Shown: one piece after another, positions 55,019 through 62,939 of the stretch
Position numbering within the stretch: position 1 is the first letter of the stretch
Layout: every line of letters begins with the position of its first letter
NCBI GenBank assembly: GCA_902805635.1
Contig: CADCTC010000170.1
Location: forward strand, 8,354 to 72,353
From: an uncultured Chloroflexota bacterium
Lineage (GTDB): Bacteria > Chloroflexota > UBA11872 > UBA12225
Reading direction: 5' to 3'
DNA length: 64,000 nt
Position numbers and translations under genes: made by a program
Notes under the pieces: model-generated
The model's database searches: none
The model's input: only the letters and a program-made list of their open reading frames with translations
Told to the model about the DNA's origin: nothing

Positions 55019-55912
55019 ATGGAACTGGCACAGACAACCGAGCTCGCGCAGCAGGCCGGCGGGCTCGCACTCATGGGCACCGCGCTCACACTGGGCGTGC
55101 GTCATGGCATCGACTGGGACCACCTGGCGGCGATCACCGACATCACCGGCACGACGACGGCAGTCAAAGTGCCCGGGAGCCAGGCATCGACTTCGCCGGC
55201 TCCGGCCACGCTGGTCACGGGCGGCATCAACTGGCGCGCTGTGTGGCTGGCGTCGCTGTACGCGGTGGGCCACGGGCTGGTTGTGGTGGTGCTCGGCATG
55301 GCCGCGCTGCTATTTGGCGCCATCTTGCCCGACTGGATTGATCCCATCATGGAGCGCCTTGTGGGCGCCACGCTGCTCTTCCTGGGAGTCTGGGTGGCGT
55401 ACTCTCTTGTGCGCTACTGGCAGGGTGACGGCGACTTCCGGCTCCAGAGCCGCTGGATGCTGGTCTTCTCCGGCGTGCGGCGCGGCTGGGGCGCGCTCCA
55501 ACAGCGCGTACATGGCCACAGGCACACCGCTGGCGCATACCACGTCCACCGCGTAGACCAGTACGGCCCCGGCACCGCCTTTGGCACCGGCCTGATCCAC
55601 GGCATCGGCGCGGAAACGGGCACCCAGGTGCTCATCATCGCGGCGGTGGGCGGTGCGGCCAGCCAGGGGTTCGGCGCCGGCATGCTGCTCGCCTTCGTCG
55701 CCGGCCTCCTGATCTCCAACACCGCCGTGGCGCTGCTCACTTCGGCCGGCTTCATCTCGGCCACCCGTATCAAGACGCTCTACGTTGCGGCCGGTGTCAT
55801 GGCAGCCGTGTTCAGTCTCTGGGTGGGCAGCTACGCCGTGCTCGGCGTGTCCGACCAGCTTCCCGACCTACAGACCACGATCACCGCGCTGTTCGGCGAA
55901 GCGGCGGCGTAG
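55019..55912 (+). CDS. HoxN/NicO-like nickel/cobalt permease
   Basis: LGVRHGIDWDHLAAITDITG (HoxN-type RHAxDADHI-like); GLIHGIGAETGTQVLIIAAVGGA; further TM segments. Confidence 0.85.
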   Translation: MELAQTTELAQQAGGLALMGTALTLGVRHGIDWDHLAAITDITGTTTAVKVPGSQASTSPAPATLVTGGINWRAVWLASLYAVGHGLVVVVLGMAALLFGAILPDWIDPIMERLVGATLLFLGVWVAYSLVRYWQGDGDFRLQSRWMLVFSGVRRGWGALQQRVHGHRHTAGAYHVHRVDQYGPGTAFGTGLIHGIGAETGTQVLIIAAVGGAASQGFGAGMLLAFVAGLLISNTAVALLTSAGFISATRIKTLYVAAGVMAAVFSLWVGSYAVLGVSDQLPDLQTTITALFGEAAA

Positions 55913-56052
55913 GGGACCTCACCCTGGCCTTCGGCCCCAGGGCCCGGCCCTCTGCGCCCTTCCTCCCCTTCGGGGCGGGCGCATTCACCCGCCCTCGCCA
56001 CTCCGTGGAGAGGGAGTTGGGCGATGGCGTACCTACGGGTACAGATACCGAC

Positions 56053-56475
56053 CTACGAAAGATAGCGGTCGAGGGCAGCCTTCAGGTTGCGCCACTCGGC
56101 CTCTGTCGTGCCGCTCGCCACGGCATCGCGCAGACAGCTCTCTATGTGGTCCTCCAGCACCACCCGCGCCACCTTGTCTACCGCTGCGCGGATGGCGGCC
56201 AGCTGAATCAGCACGTCCGGGCAGTCTCGCCCCTCCTCCACCATGCGGCGCACGGCGCGGACATGCCCCTCAGTGCGCGCTAGGCGGTTCAGCACCGCGT
56301 GCGTCTGGTGGTGGGGCGACTCGTGGCGATGTGGCAAACGCTCCGGTGCAGGGCCACTATCGACGCGGTCTTCCTGTTGAGCGTGCGCACCGCCACCTTC
56401 CGCGTCACTGTGACTGTGGTCGTGGCTATGGTTGAGGCCCTGGTGGGGCGCCGCCGCATCCGGCGTAGTGCTCAC
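56053..56475 (-). CDS. CsoR/RcnR/FrmR-family (DUF156) metal-sensing repressor, InrS-like ligand set
   Basis: HAVLNRLARTEGHVRAVRRMVEEGRDCPDVLIQLAAIRAAVDKVARVVLEDHIESCLRDAVA; C-x24-H-x3-C spacing; His-rich N-terminus HSHDHSHSD. Confidence 0.95.
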   Translation of the reverse strand: MSTTPDAAAPHQGLNHSHDHSHSDAEGGGAHAQQEDRVDSGPAPERLPHRHESPHHQTHAVLNRLARTEGHVRAVRRMVEEGRDCPDVLIQLAAIRAAVDKVARVVLEDHIESCLRDAVASGTTEAEWRNLKAALDRYLS

Positions 56476-56505
56476 GTTCGTGGTGCTCCGCCCTTATTCT
56501 GCCGG

Positions 56506-56832
56506 TTAACGCGTCAGGAGGTCGTTTCGAACGGCCGCTAGCAGGCGCGCCTTCACCGCGGGGCTGGCCGGGACCGGACGCACTGCGGCCGGCAAGGAGT
56601 CGACCACCGCGCCGAAGTAGGCAACTATCGAGCGGCAGTAGGCGCAGCGCTGCAAGTGCGACGCATACGCCGTCGTTTCGCCAGGATTGAGGGCGCCCAG
56701 CGCATAGCACGCGGCGTGCCCCTCAATCACCAGGCGTGCTTTGGGCGTGAGGGCGCCCAGCAGGTGCGCCCCGGTGAGGTCCGGTGACGCGCTGCAGGGC
56801 CCCTGGTTTGGCGTGCCCGTGCCGCTCGTCAT
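56506..56832 (-). CDS. Stand-alone anti-sigma-factor-like zinc-binding (ZAS) protein
   Basis: VIEGHAACYALGALNPGETTAYASHLQRCAYCRSIVAYF; no TM or extracytoplasmic domain. Confidence 0.75.
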   Translation of the reverse strand: MTSGTGTPNQGPCSASPDLTGAHLLGALTPKARLVIEGHAACYALGALNPGETTAYASHLQRCAYCRSIVAYFGAVVDSLPAAVRPVPASPAVKARLLAAVRNDLLTR

Positions 56833-56918
56833 AATGTCTCTCTCGCGCGCACCGCGCTGGACGTACTCCCCATGCGCCTGGCGGCGCGGCGCCACGCGAC
56901 GTCTGCCGGGGAAAGGGT

Positions 56919-56998
56919 GCAGCGCGCCGGCACCGTCGGGGGGCAGTGCCGGCGCGCTGCGGTGTCACGGCGCGCTCGGGGGAAGCGGCCGTGACACC
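56919..56998. other. Two back-to-back perfect inverted repeats (15-bp and 11-bp stems)
   Basis: GCAGCGCGCCGGCAC-12nt-GTGCCGGCGCGCTGC (56919-56960) followed directly by GGTGTCACGGC-16nt-GCCGTGACACC (56961-56998). Confidence 0.9.
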
Positions 56999-57124
56999 AG
57001 CATGTACGCCGCCGTGATGAATCTGGTCGTACGTTCCCACCTCCTGCCCACATCCGCGGGCATCCCAACATGGTCGATGTCGGGCACGACGGGGTAGGCT
57101 GTTCGCTCCAGCCAAGTTCTTAAC

Positions 57125-57206
57125 GCACCGGTGCAACACTTTGGCATAAATCGTGCAGTACCTGCCCACGCCGGTCCAGGCATAGGCGGTGCGGTGGCAC
57201 CGGTGC
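57125..57206. promoter_or_regulatory. Two copies of palindrome GCACCGGTGC, 72 bp apart, upstream of the sigma2-GAF gene
   Basis: 57125-57134 and 57197-57206; the downstream gene starts at 57232. Confidence 0.55.
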
Positions 57207-57231
57207 ACAACAGCACTATCGGGAGCAGCGT

Positions 57232-58371
57232 ATGCAGACGGGGATCGCGAGCGAGCGAGCAGGGCAGCCGGAAGCGCAAGCGGTCGATCGGGAGTCGCCG
57301 GACTCTCGATGGGGGACACTCACCAATACTGCGCCCGTCACACCGGCCATGGCAGCCGTTACAGGCCCGGCGCGTGCCGGTAGCCTGGCGGACCAGAATG
57401 CAGCATGTATTCAGGCGGTCCGCGACCGCGCCCGTGACGCCGAGACTGCGCTGGAGCACCTGTACGAGCGGCACTCGCCGGTGGTGTACGGCGCGCTGGT
57501 GGGCCTGTTGGGCGATGGTGAGCGTGCCGAATCTGTGCTGGTGGAGACATTCACGCGCTTCTGGCAGCAGCCGCATGCTGCGCCGCGCGACGGCGTCACG
57601 CTCTGCCGGTGGCTCATGCTGCAAGCGCACATCCTGGCCCGGCCCTTGCTCACTCCAGCTACCACTCCTCGCACTTCCCCCAGCGTCCGGCCTATACCCG
57701 CTGGCCTCGGCCCGGCTGCCGTCCTGGCCTCCGACCCTGCGGTCGGCGGGACGTCTGAGACGGCGTGCCTGGAAGACGTGCTGATCACCGCGGAGCTCGC
57801 TCGCCGCCCTGCCAGGGCGCCCTACCTCCAGGCCGAGAACGATGCGTTCTTCACCGTTGCGCGTCGGCTGGCCACCCGCGCTGGCACAGACGCCGTGCTG
57901 GAGACACTCGTCCACACCGCCGTCCGCCTGTGCGGCGCCGGCACGGCCGGGATCAGCTTGCTAGAAACGCCCGACAGGTCGGAGGAAGCGCAGGCGGCGC
58001 AGGGGACAGACCGGTGCGACGCAGTGTTCCGCTGGACACACATGGCCGGACAGATGGCAGCCTCAACCGGCGGCACTACCCCTCGCGACTTCAGCCCCTG
58101 TGGGATCACGTTGGACCGCGCTGCGCCGCAACTCTTCTCCCGCCCCGACCGCTACTTCACCTACCTCGCGAACGAGACTGCTCCCATTGTGGAGGGGCTG
58201 GTGATCCCCCTGGCCGCGGCGGACGGCCCCGACGCGCCCCAGATCGGGACCATCTGGATCGTCTCGCACGACGAGGACCGGCACTTCGATTGGGAAGACG
58301 CGCGCATCATGACTAGTCTGGCAAGCTTCACCGCCATCGCCCTCCAGATCGCTGCTGCCGACCCGGTGTAG
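57232..58371 (+). CDS. Sigma-70 region-2-like domain fused to a GAF domain (no region 4 seen)
   Basis: DAETALEHLYERHSPVVYGALVGLLGDGERAESVLVETFTRFWQQ...LCRWLMLQAHILAR, then a GAF-like domain (DAVLETLVHTAVRLCGAGTAGISLLE...FTYLANETAPIVEGLVIPLAAADGPDAPQIGTIWIVSHDEDRHFDWEDARIMTSLASFTAIAL). Confidence 0.8.
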   Translation: MQTGIASERAGQPEAQAVDRESPDSRWGTLTNTAPVTPAMAAVTGPARAGSLADQNAACIQAVRDRARDAETALEHLYERHSPVVYGALVGLLGDGERAESVLVETFTRFWQQPHAAPRDGVTLCRWLMLQAHILARPLLTPATTPRTSPSVRPIPAGLGPAAVLASDPAVGGTSETACLEDVLITAELARRPARAPYLQAENDAFFTVARRLATRAGTDAVLETLVHTAVRLCGAGTAGISLLETPDRSEEAQAAQGTDRCDAVFRWTHMAGQMAASTGGTTPRDFSPCGITLDRAAPQLFSRPDRYFTYLANETAPIVEGLVIPLAAADGPDAPQIGTIWIVSHDEDRHFDWEDARIMTSLASFTAIALQIAAADPV

Positions 58372-58421
58372 AGGAAGGTCGCGTTAGCGTTGGCGATGTC
58401 TGTGCAGACCCGCCGAGCGGC

Positions 58422-59156
58422 GTGTTTCTTGCGATAGGCACGCGTGTGCGACCGGTGCGGGCGGAGGTGGGTGTGGATGGCCGCGTGTCCGACATTCAGG
58501 GCACGCAGGTGGCCTCGCTCGGTGCGCTGAAAGACGACCAGCTCGTGCTGCTGGTGTGCGCCCGCGAGCCGGTGGCCGAGCGCGCACTGGGCGAGCTCTA
58601 CCAGCGCTACTCCACCGCGGTTTACGCGCTGGCGCGGCGCGTTGTTGGGGACAACAGCACTGCCGAGGAAGTGCTCCAGGAGGCGTTCTGGCACGTCTGG
58701 CGCAGCGCGGCGCAGTACCAGCCTGGCCGCGTGCGGTTCGCCACCTGGCTATTGCGCATTACCCACAACGCCGCCGTCAGCGAGCGCCGCAGCGCCGCGC
58801 GCCGTCCCCAGCGCGTGACACCGCGCGCGGATGAAGACGCCACCGCGGATAGCATGGCGGACTTGATGGCCATGGCGGACACCGCGCCGGACGTGCCCGA
58901 CCAGGTCTGGCTCTCCGAGCAGCGCCGCGTCATCGTCGAAGGACTGGGGAATCTGCCGCACGAGCAGCGCGAGGCCGTAGAGCTCGCCTACTACGGTGGC
59001 CTGACGCACTCGGAGATCGCCGCCCATCAGGGCGCACCGCTGAGCACCGTCAAGACCCGGCTCTCATTAGGACTGCGCAAGCTGGCGGAGCACCTCACCG
59101 CACGTCGCATGCAGCCGGCGGCAAGCCTCGAACCGGCGGACGATTCCCGTGGTTGA
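58422..59156 (+). CDS. ECF-type RNA polymerase sigma factor
   Basis: ALGELYQRYSTAVYALARRVVGDNSTAEEVLQEAFWHVWRSAAQY...FATWLLRITHNAAVSERR; region 4 LPHEQREAVELAYYGGLTHSEIAAHQGAPLSTVKTRLSLGLRKL. Exact start uncertain. Confidence 0.95.
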   Translation: MFLAIGTRVRPVRAEVGVDGRVSDIQGTQVASLGALKDDQLVLLVCAREPVAERALGELYQRYSTAVYALARRVVGDNSTAEEVLQEAFWHVWRSAAQYQPGRVRFATWLLRITHNAAVSERRSAARRPQRVTPRADEDATADSMADLMAMADTAPDVPDQVWLSEQRRVIVEGLGNLPHEQREAVELAYYGGLTHSEIAAHQGAPLSTVKTRLSLGLRKLAEHLTARRMQPAASLEPADDSRG

Positions 59157-60051
59157 TCCAGGCTCCCCGACCCGTCCGACTATGTACTCGGGCCCTCCGG
59201 CAGCGACCCACCGGGCGGACCCGTGGGAGGCGGAGCACCCTACCGAGCTCCTGGCCGCCTATGCGCTCGGCGCTCTGCCCCCTGAGGAGCGCGGGCCCGT
59301 GGCAGCGCACCTGCGGACGTGCACCGCGTGCCGCACCGACCTCGCGTACCTCCAGCGCGCCGCGGATAGTCTGGGACTCTCGCAGCCTCCCGCTATCCCG
59401 CCGGCCAGCGCCCGCGCGCGTCTGATGGAGCGCGTTGCTGCAGACCGCCAGCACGCGCACGAGCTCACGGCGCCTGCACCCGTGGCTCAGACCCAGCAAC
59501 GGCCATCCCACGCGCCCGCTTCGCCCTGGCTATCCTGGGGCGGCTGGGCCACCGCGGCCGCCAGCCTCGCTGTCGCCGCCATGTCCACCTGGCAACTCAC
59601 CGGCGCCATGCGTGAGACGGACGCTTTGCGCCGCGAGCTCGCCGCGCTGCGCGCCGACGTGGCATCGCTGCGATCCACCACGCAGGAAGTGTCGGCCACG
59701 CTGGCCGACATCGATCCGGCCGATACGCACGTCGCGGCGATCCAGGGCGCCGGGCAGGCGCAGCGGGCACACGGCCGCTTGCTCTACGAGCCGGGAAAGC
59801 AGAGCGGCTTCGTCGTGATGGAAGACTTGCCGGCGCTCGATCCAGGCAAGGTCTACCAGCTGTGGCTCATGCAGGGGAGCACCCCTTTTAGTGCCGGCAC
59901 CTTCTCACCCGGCCCAGGTGGCGCCGGCAGCGTCGTCATCCGGGCCCCTGCCCAGCTGGGCAGCTACGCCCTCTTCGGCATCACCGCCGAGCCTAACCCA
60001 GGAGTCCTGGCCCCCACCGGCCCCATCCTGGCGAGCGCTCCGCTGACATGA
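59149..60051 (+). CDS. RskA-family anti-sigma factor
   Basis: ELLAAYALGALPPEERGPVAAHLRTCTACRTDLAYL; TM; YQLWLMQGSTPFSAGTFSPGPGGAGSVVIRAPAQLGSYALFGITAEPNPG. 8-bp overlap with the sigma gene. Confidence 0.94.
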   Translation: MVDPGSPTRPTMYSGPPAATHRADPWEAEHPTELLAAYALGALPPEERGPVAAHLRTCTACRTDLAYLQRAADSLGLSQPPAIPPASARARLMERVAADRQHAHELTAPAPVAQTQQRPSHAPASPWLSWGGWATAAASLAVAAMSTWQLTGAMRETDALRRELAALRADVASLRSTTQEVSATLADIDPADTHVAAIQGAGQAQRAHGRLLYEPGKQSGFVVMEDLPALDPGKVYQLWLMQGSTPFSAGTFSPGPGGAGSVVIRAPAQLGSYALFGITAEPNPGVLAPTGPILASAPLT

Positions 60052-60053
60052 TC

Positions 60054-60770
60054 TCACACGGTGCTGCGCCCAATGTCGAGGATGGGGCCTACGGCGCTGA
60101 CCGAAATGGACGCCTCCTCGAGCCGCACGACCCGCTGGAGCCGGGTCACCGCGTCGGCTGCCCGCATCGTGTGCTTCACGATTTCCGCTACCGACTCGGC
60201 CAGCTGGGCATCCGCGCGGATCGTCGGGTGCAGCAGTAGCAGGTCCCCGTATCCCACCGGCAGCGCCAGCGCATTGTTCACCTCGTGCGCCGCGGTGCGC
60301 GCGGCCAGCAGCACTCCCTCCAGCCGGGCCGCCTCGCGCGCCGCCTCCTCGGCACGCATACGCGCGGCGGTCTCCTCCACCCGCCGGGCGGCCACCGCCA
60401 GGCGCACGTTCAGCAGGTCTAGCTGCATCGGTTTCGCCAGGTAGTCGTCGGCGCCGGCGGCCAGCACCTCCCGCAAGTCGGACGGGCGCGAGCGGGCCGT
60501 CACCACCAGCACCACGGTGTCCCGCCCGCCGTCCGCGCGCATGCGCCGGCACAGCTCCAGGCCATCCACCTCGCCCGGCAGCATCCAGTCCAGCAGCGCC
60601 AGCGGGTACGCACCCTCCGCCGGCGATCCGGCCCGGCGCCAACCCTCCCACGCCGCCCACGCCTCCTCCCCACTGGCGAAAGCGTCAACCACGTGGCCGT
60701 GCTCCTCCCGGAGCAGCTCCTCCATTAGCTGCCGGATCCCGTCGTCGTCTTCCACCAGCAGTACGCGCAT
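60054..60770 (-). CDS. Response regulator receiver fused to a DHp-like helix pair, lacking the HATPase domain
   Basis: MRVLLVEDDDGIRQLMEELLREEHGHVV...LLDWMLPGEVDGLELC...LAAGADDYLAKPMQLDLL; then ARTAAHEVNNALALPVGYGDLLLLHP. Stop before N/G boxes. Confidence 0.85.
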   Translation of the reverse strand: MRVLLVEDDDGIRQLMEELLREEHGHVVDAFASGEEAWAAWEGWRRAGSPAEGAYPLALLDWMLPGEVDGLELCRRMRADGGRDTVVLVVTARSRPSDLREVLAAGADDYLAKPMQLDLLNVRLAVAARRVEETAARMRAEEAAREAARLEGVLLAARTAAHEVNNALALPVGYGDLLLLHPTIRADAQLAESVAEIVKHTMRAADAVTRLQRVVRLEEASISVSAVGPILDIGRSTV

Positions 60771-60868
60771 GATCGGCTCTCTCCCAGACCTCGCGCCCGC
60801 CCCAGCGCGGTCAATCCTAGCTTCTGCCTCGCCGGTCAAGACTTGGTCAACCACAGGTCAACGGCCGG

Positions 60869-61240
60869 TCAAAACCCGCTGACACCGCCCTCATTCGCCG
60901 CTGGAGCGCGCTCCTTCTTGCGCTTCTTCCCGCTGGGTGCCGGCTCCGGAGTGCCTCGCGGCGTCCGGTCTTGCGTTGCCCCCTCCGTCCGTGCACGGGC
61001 CGGCTCCCACCACCAGCACACATGCCCGAAGCGGATGCCAGTGTGCAGCCGGCCGCGCCTGCGCGACCGCAGGCGCCGCAGTACCGTCACCACCTCCTCC
61101 GGCTCAATCTCCAGCACGTCGGTCATGCGCTGCATGTCCATAGGCCCCGCGGACAGCGCTCTCCGCAGGCGCTTGGCCAGGTCCTTCTGACGGGACTTCG
61201 GGATCTTGGCAGCGAACGGACTGGGACCACCGCTCGGCAC
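60869..61240 (-). CDS. Hypothetical small basic protein, possible winged-helix
   Basis: KSRQKDLAKRLRRALSAGPMDMQRMTDVLEIEPEEVVTVLRRLRSRRRGRLHTGIRFGHVCWWWEPA; Lys/Arg-rich C-terminus. Confidence 0.6.
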   Translation of the reverse strand: MPSGGPSPFAAKIPKSRQKDLAKRLRRALSAGPMDMQRMTDVLEIEPEEVVTVLRRLRSRRRGRLHTGIRFGHVCWWWEPARARTEGATQDRTPRGTPEPAPSGKKRKKERAPAANEGGVSGF

Positions 61241-61266
61241 GGCCGCTAGCCTCCTACCGCCACCGG

Positions 61267-62016
61267 CTACGCGTCAGCCGGGTCATCCGCGTCTGGCTTG
61301 TCGTCATCCTTCGATGCGCGGACGCGGTACCCCACGCCACGTACCGTCTCTAGGATCTTGGGCTTGCTCGGCCGCTTCTCTATTTTCTCGCGCAGCCAGC
61401 GTACGTGCACGTCTACGGTACGGCTGTCCCCCACAAAGTCCGGGCCCCATACGTGTTCCAACAGCTGCTCCCGCGTAAAGACCTGTCCTGCGTGCTGCAT
61501 GAGGAATGCCAGCAGGTCGAACTCTCTTGGCTTGAGCGCCAGCTCCTTGTGCTTGCGCGTCGCGAGCCGTTGTTTGCCATCCAGCTGCAAGTCACCCACC
61601 GTGAGCACCGGCTGGGGAGGCTCGACATCCGCATCGTGCATATGACTGCGGCGTAACAGCGCTTTCACCCGCGCCATCAGCTCACGCATTGAAAAGGGCT
61701 TGGTGACGTAATCGTCGGCGCCGACTTCCAGGCCCACCACGCGGTCTACTTCGTCCGTCCGCGCCGTCAGCATGATGATCGGCACGCTGCGTACCGCCGC
61801 GTTGCTCGACTGACGGATGGCGCGGCAGATGTCAAGCCCGTCCCGCTTGGGCAGCATCAGGTCCAGGAGCAGCAGGTCTGGCGCTTCGCGCAGCACTAAA
61901 TCGAGTCCCAGCTGGCCGTCACCCGCGGCGAACACGTCGTGCCCGTCCCGGCGCAGGTTGTAGGTGATAGTGCTGGCGAGCGCCGGCTCGTCGTCGACGA
62001 CCACGATCTTAGCCAT
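61267..62016 (-). CDS. OmpR/PhoB-family response regulator
   Basis: KIVVVDDEPALASTITYNLRRDGHDV...LDLMLPKRDGLDICRAIR...GADDYVTKPFSMRELMARVKALLRR; LKPREFDLLAFLMQHAGQVFTREQLLEHVWG. Confidence 0.96.
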   Translation of the reverse strand: MAKIVVVDDEPALASTITYNLRRDGHDVFAAGDGQLGLDLVLREAPDLLLLDLMLPKRDGLDICRAIRQSSNAAVRSVPIIMLTARTDEVDRVVGLEVGADDYVTKPFSMRELMARVKALLRRSHMHDADVEPPQPVLTVGDLQLDGKQRLATRKHKELALKPREFDLLAFLMQHAGQVFTREQLLEHVWGPDFVGDSRTVDVHVRWLREKIEKRPSKPKILETVRGVGYRVRASKDDDKPDADDPADA

Positions 62017-62213
62017 GTGGAATCAACACCCCCAACGTGCCAGCCCGCGCATGCGGCCCCTCCTTCCAGCTTCCGATGCAGATTGTGTCACCTGCTGCGG
62101 GTTGGTCGAGGGCCCTGCCGGCACGCTGAGGCCGCATGGTTGAGGCAGCTCAGCACGGTTGCTCGCGCGGTTTAGCCCGCGAGCCTTTCCGGAGCCGCGG
62201 GATTACTATAGAG

Positions 62214-62936
62214 ATGTACAAACAACCGCCGGCAAGTGAGCAGCTCGTGACCACGTTCGTCAGCCCGCGCGTGCGCTTCATCCACCAGCTGGAAGAGGTG
62301 CGCGACGCTGTGCTCACGCTAGGCAGTATGGTGGACAAGGCGATCGACTCGGCGCTGGACGCGCTGAGGCGGCGCGACGCCCACCTGGCGCAGCGCGTGA
62401 TCCGGGACGACCGGCACATCAACCGGCAGCGCTTCGACATCGAGCAGTCCGCGCTGCTGCTGCTGGCCACCCAGCAGCCGATGGCGTCCGACCTGCGCTT
62501 CCTGGCGGCGGTGCTGCACATCGTGACCGACCTGGAGCGCATGGGGGACCACGCGCGCGGCATCTCGCGCCTGGCGCTCAAGCTGCGCGACGAGCCGCCG
62601 CTGCGCCTACCTGCGGAGGTGCCGCGCATGGCCGACCTGTCGCGGGACCGGCTGCGGCGCGTGCTGGATGCCTTCGTCGCGCGCGATGCCGACGCCGCGC
62701 AGACCATCGCGGCGGAAGACACTGCCACGGACGAGCTGCAGCAGGCCGTCTACCGCGACATGCTGCAGGTGATGCTGGCCGATCCCACGTCTATCACCCG
62801 CGCCACCTACATGATCTGGGTGACCCACAACGTGGAGCGCATCGGCGACCATATCACTAACGTGTGCGAGCGTATCGTCTACGCCGTCACCGGCACCATG
62901 GCCGAGCTGGCCGAACCGGGGCTGGAGCAGGCCTAG
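62214..62936 (+). CDS. phoU: Phosphate signaling complex protein PhoU
   Basis: FIHQLEEVRDAVLTLGSMVDKAIDSALDALRRRD...LLLATQQPMASDLRFLAAVLHIVTDLERMGDHARGISRLAL; NVERIGDHITNVCERIVYAVTG. Confidence 0.96.
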   Translation: MYKQPPASEQLVTTFVSPRVRFIHQLEEVRDAVLTLGSMVDKAIDSALDALRRRDAHLAQRVIRDDRHINRQRFDIEQSALLLLATQQPMASDLRFLAAVLHIVTDLERMGDHARGISRLALKLRDEPPLRLPAEVPRMADLSRDRLRRVLDAFVARDADAAQTIAAEDTATDELQQAVYRDMLQVMLADPTSITRATYMIWVTHNVERIGDHITNVCERIVYAVTGTMAELAEPGLEQA

Positions 62937-62939
62937 CCG

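Noticed and set aside
55913-56050. Short GC-rich palindromes after the HoxN-like gene as a mobile element
   Set aside because: Imperfect, no terminal repeats or transposase; probably terminator or degenerate intergenic repeat.
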